NCBI GenBank assembly: GCA_003158495.1 | Contig: PMJT01000212.1 | Span: 1 to 14,105, forward strand | Reading direction: 5' to 3' | Source: Chloroflexota bacterium | Lineage (GTDB): Bacteria > Chloroflexota > Limnocylindria > Limnocylindrales > CSP1-4 | Length of the DNA stretch: 14,105 bases | Shown: positions 13,422 through 14,105 of the stretch, in pieces | Numbering within the stretch: the stretch's first letter is position 1 | Layout of the letters: the number at the start of each line of letters is the position of its first letter | Program-made: the position numbers and the translations under genes | The notes under the pieces: model-generated | What the model was told of the DNA's origin: nothing | Database searches by the model: none | What the model saw: the letters and a program-made list of their open reading frames with translations, nothing else

Positions 13422-14105
13422 TCCGGCGCCTCGGGCCCCGGTGCCGTTCGAGCGGCGTAATCGATGTCTCGCGGTTGCTGGCAGCCTGGCCTGCCGGCCG
13501 GGGATCGGCGGCCTGCGTCGAGATCGACTCAAGTGCATGAAGCGCTTCTGCAGCAGCCTCGCGCACCCGGGGCGCATCATCGAAGAGTGCGTCTCGCAGG
13601 AGCGAAATGGCGCTAAGGTCGCCGATCTGGCCAAGAGCGAGCGCAGCGTCTTGACGCAGCCAGGGATCAGAGTTGTCTCGTAGGGCGAGGAGCAATCGGC
13701 CTGTGGCGCGTTGGTCGCCCAACCGGCCCAGCGCCAGTGCCGCAGTCCGCCGGACATCCCAGCTCGGGTCGTCGAGGGCGCCCACGAGGGCGTCGAAAGC
13801 GGGTGGCCCGATCCTCACGAGCGCGTCGGCGGCGGCGTCGCGTACCCCGAGGTCCGACTCCCTCATGGAGACCATAAGAGGCGACACAGCCCGAGCGTCA
13901 GCGATCACCCCGAGTGACCTGGCCGCCGCCGCCCGCACGTCCCAGCTCCGATCTGCGAGTGCTCCCACGAGAGGCTCGACGGCGCGGGCGTCGTACAACT
14001 GGCCCAACGCCTCGGCGGCAAGCTGCCGCGCTTCCTGGGTCTGGCCACTCAGCGCCGCTATGAACGGCTCGAGCGCTCGTGCGTCGCGCATCTGCCGGAT
14101 TGCCA
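13414..14105 (-). CDS. HEAT-repeat protein, N-terminal part outside the window
   Basis: The visible part holds six tandem helical repeats of about 31 residues, each of the form DARAVEPLVGAL...VRxxAAxALGxLG. Examples are DARALEPFIAAL, DARAVEPLVGAL, DARAVSPLMVSM and DDPSWDVRRTAALALGRLG. This is the pattern of PBS-lyase-type HEAT repeats, which form a curved solenoid for protein or cofactor binding. The frame continues past the internal ATG at 14091 (AIRQ before M) to the window edge, still in repeat sequence, so the gene is cut by the window and starts further right. The last ~35 residues after the repeats are a polar, arginine-rich tail. No enzymatic domain is visible here. Specific function is unknown: HEAT-repeat proteins of this kind serve as scaffolds or as lyase-like subunits. 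Confidence 0.88.
   Translation of the reverse strand, partial: AIRQMRDARALEPFIAALSGQTQEARQLAAEALGQLYDARAVEPLVGALADRSWDVRAAAARSLGVIADARAVSPLMVSMRESDLGVRDAAADALVRIGPPAFDALVGALDDPSWDVRRTAALALGRLGDQRATGRLLLALRDNSDPWLRQDAALALGQIGDLSAISLLRDALFDDAPRVREAAAEALHALESISTQAADPRPAGQAASNRETSITPLERHRGPRRRTR

Noticed and set aside
1..14105. CRISPR array, tRNA, rRNA, transposase or insertion-sequence ends
   Set aside because: I looked for regularly spaced repeats, tRNA-like folds and transposase motifs on both strands and saw none; a search by covariance and repeat-finding tools would settle it.

Overview
The window is GC-rich bacterial DNA. High GC, CX2C zinc-ribbon membrane proteins, a DUF87/HerA-type ATPase and a TetR of the 'PYRLQARAAAMDRTRGRI' type suggest an actinobacterium or a similar high-GC lineage. 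This placement is an impression from style: there is no rRNA, tRNA or other marker gene to fix the taxon.

Layout. Positions 1-9211 look like an accessory region of poorly characterised genes. They run: a decayed GGDEF (diguanylate cyclase) remnant in three reading frames (128-408); a protein with a long disordered N-terminus and a C-terminal HExxH zincin-like domain (439-1488), translationally coupled by an ATGA overlap to a 107-residue protein of unknown function (1485-1808); then on the minus strand a 941-residue HerA/VirB4-like ATPase (2822-5647) followed by a two-helix membrane protein (1883-2719). A divergent control region (5648-6043) separates these from three plus-strand genes: a zinc-ribbon/tandem-YccF membrane protein (6044-6706), a zinc-ribbon polytopic protein with a large exported beta-rich domain (6909-8858), and a 66-residue CGC-motif protein with a very strong ribosome binding site (9011-9211).

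Positions 9304-14105 are conventional metabolic and regulatory genes: a HAD phosphatase (9304-9951, minus), a BBE-type FAD-linked oxidase (10187-11623, minus), a TetR regulator (12103-12729, minus) divergent from a cupin (12809-13327, plus) across a short region with a candidate shared operator, and the C-terminal part of a HEAT-repeat protein that runs off the right edge (13414-14105, minus).

How they may work together. The clearest functional pairing is TetR/cupin, where a palindrome overlaps both predicted promoters. The most interesting uncharacterised parts are the zincin plus coupled small gene, which has the layout of an effector with its partner or immunity protein; the HerA-like ATPase plus membrane protein; and the two adjacent membrane proteins with equally spaced zinc ribbons. 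Whether these blocks form one system is not shown by the sequence; only gene order and strand can be seen.
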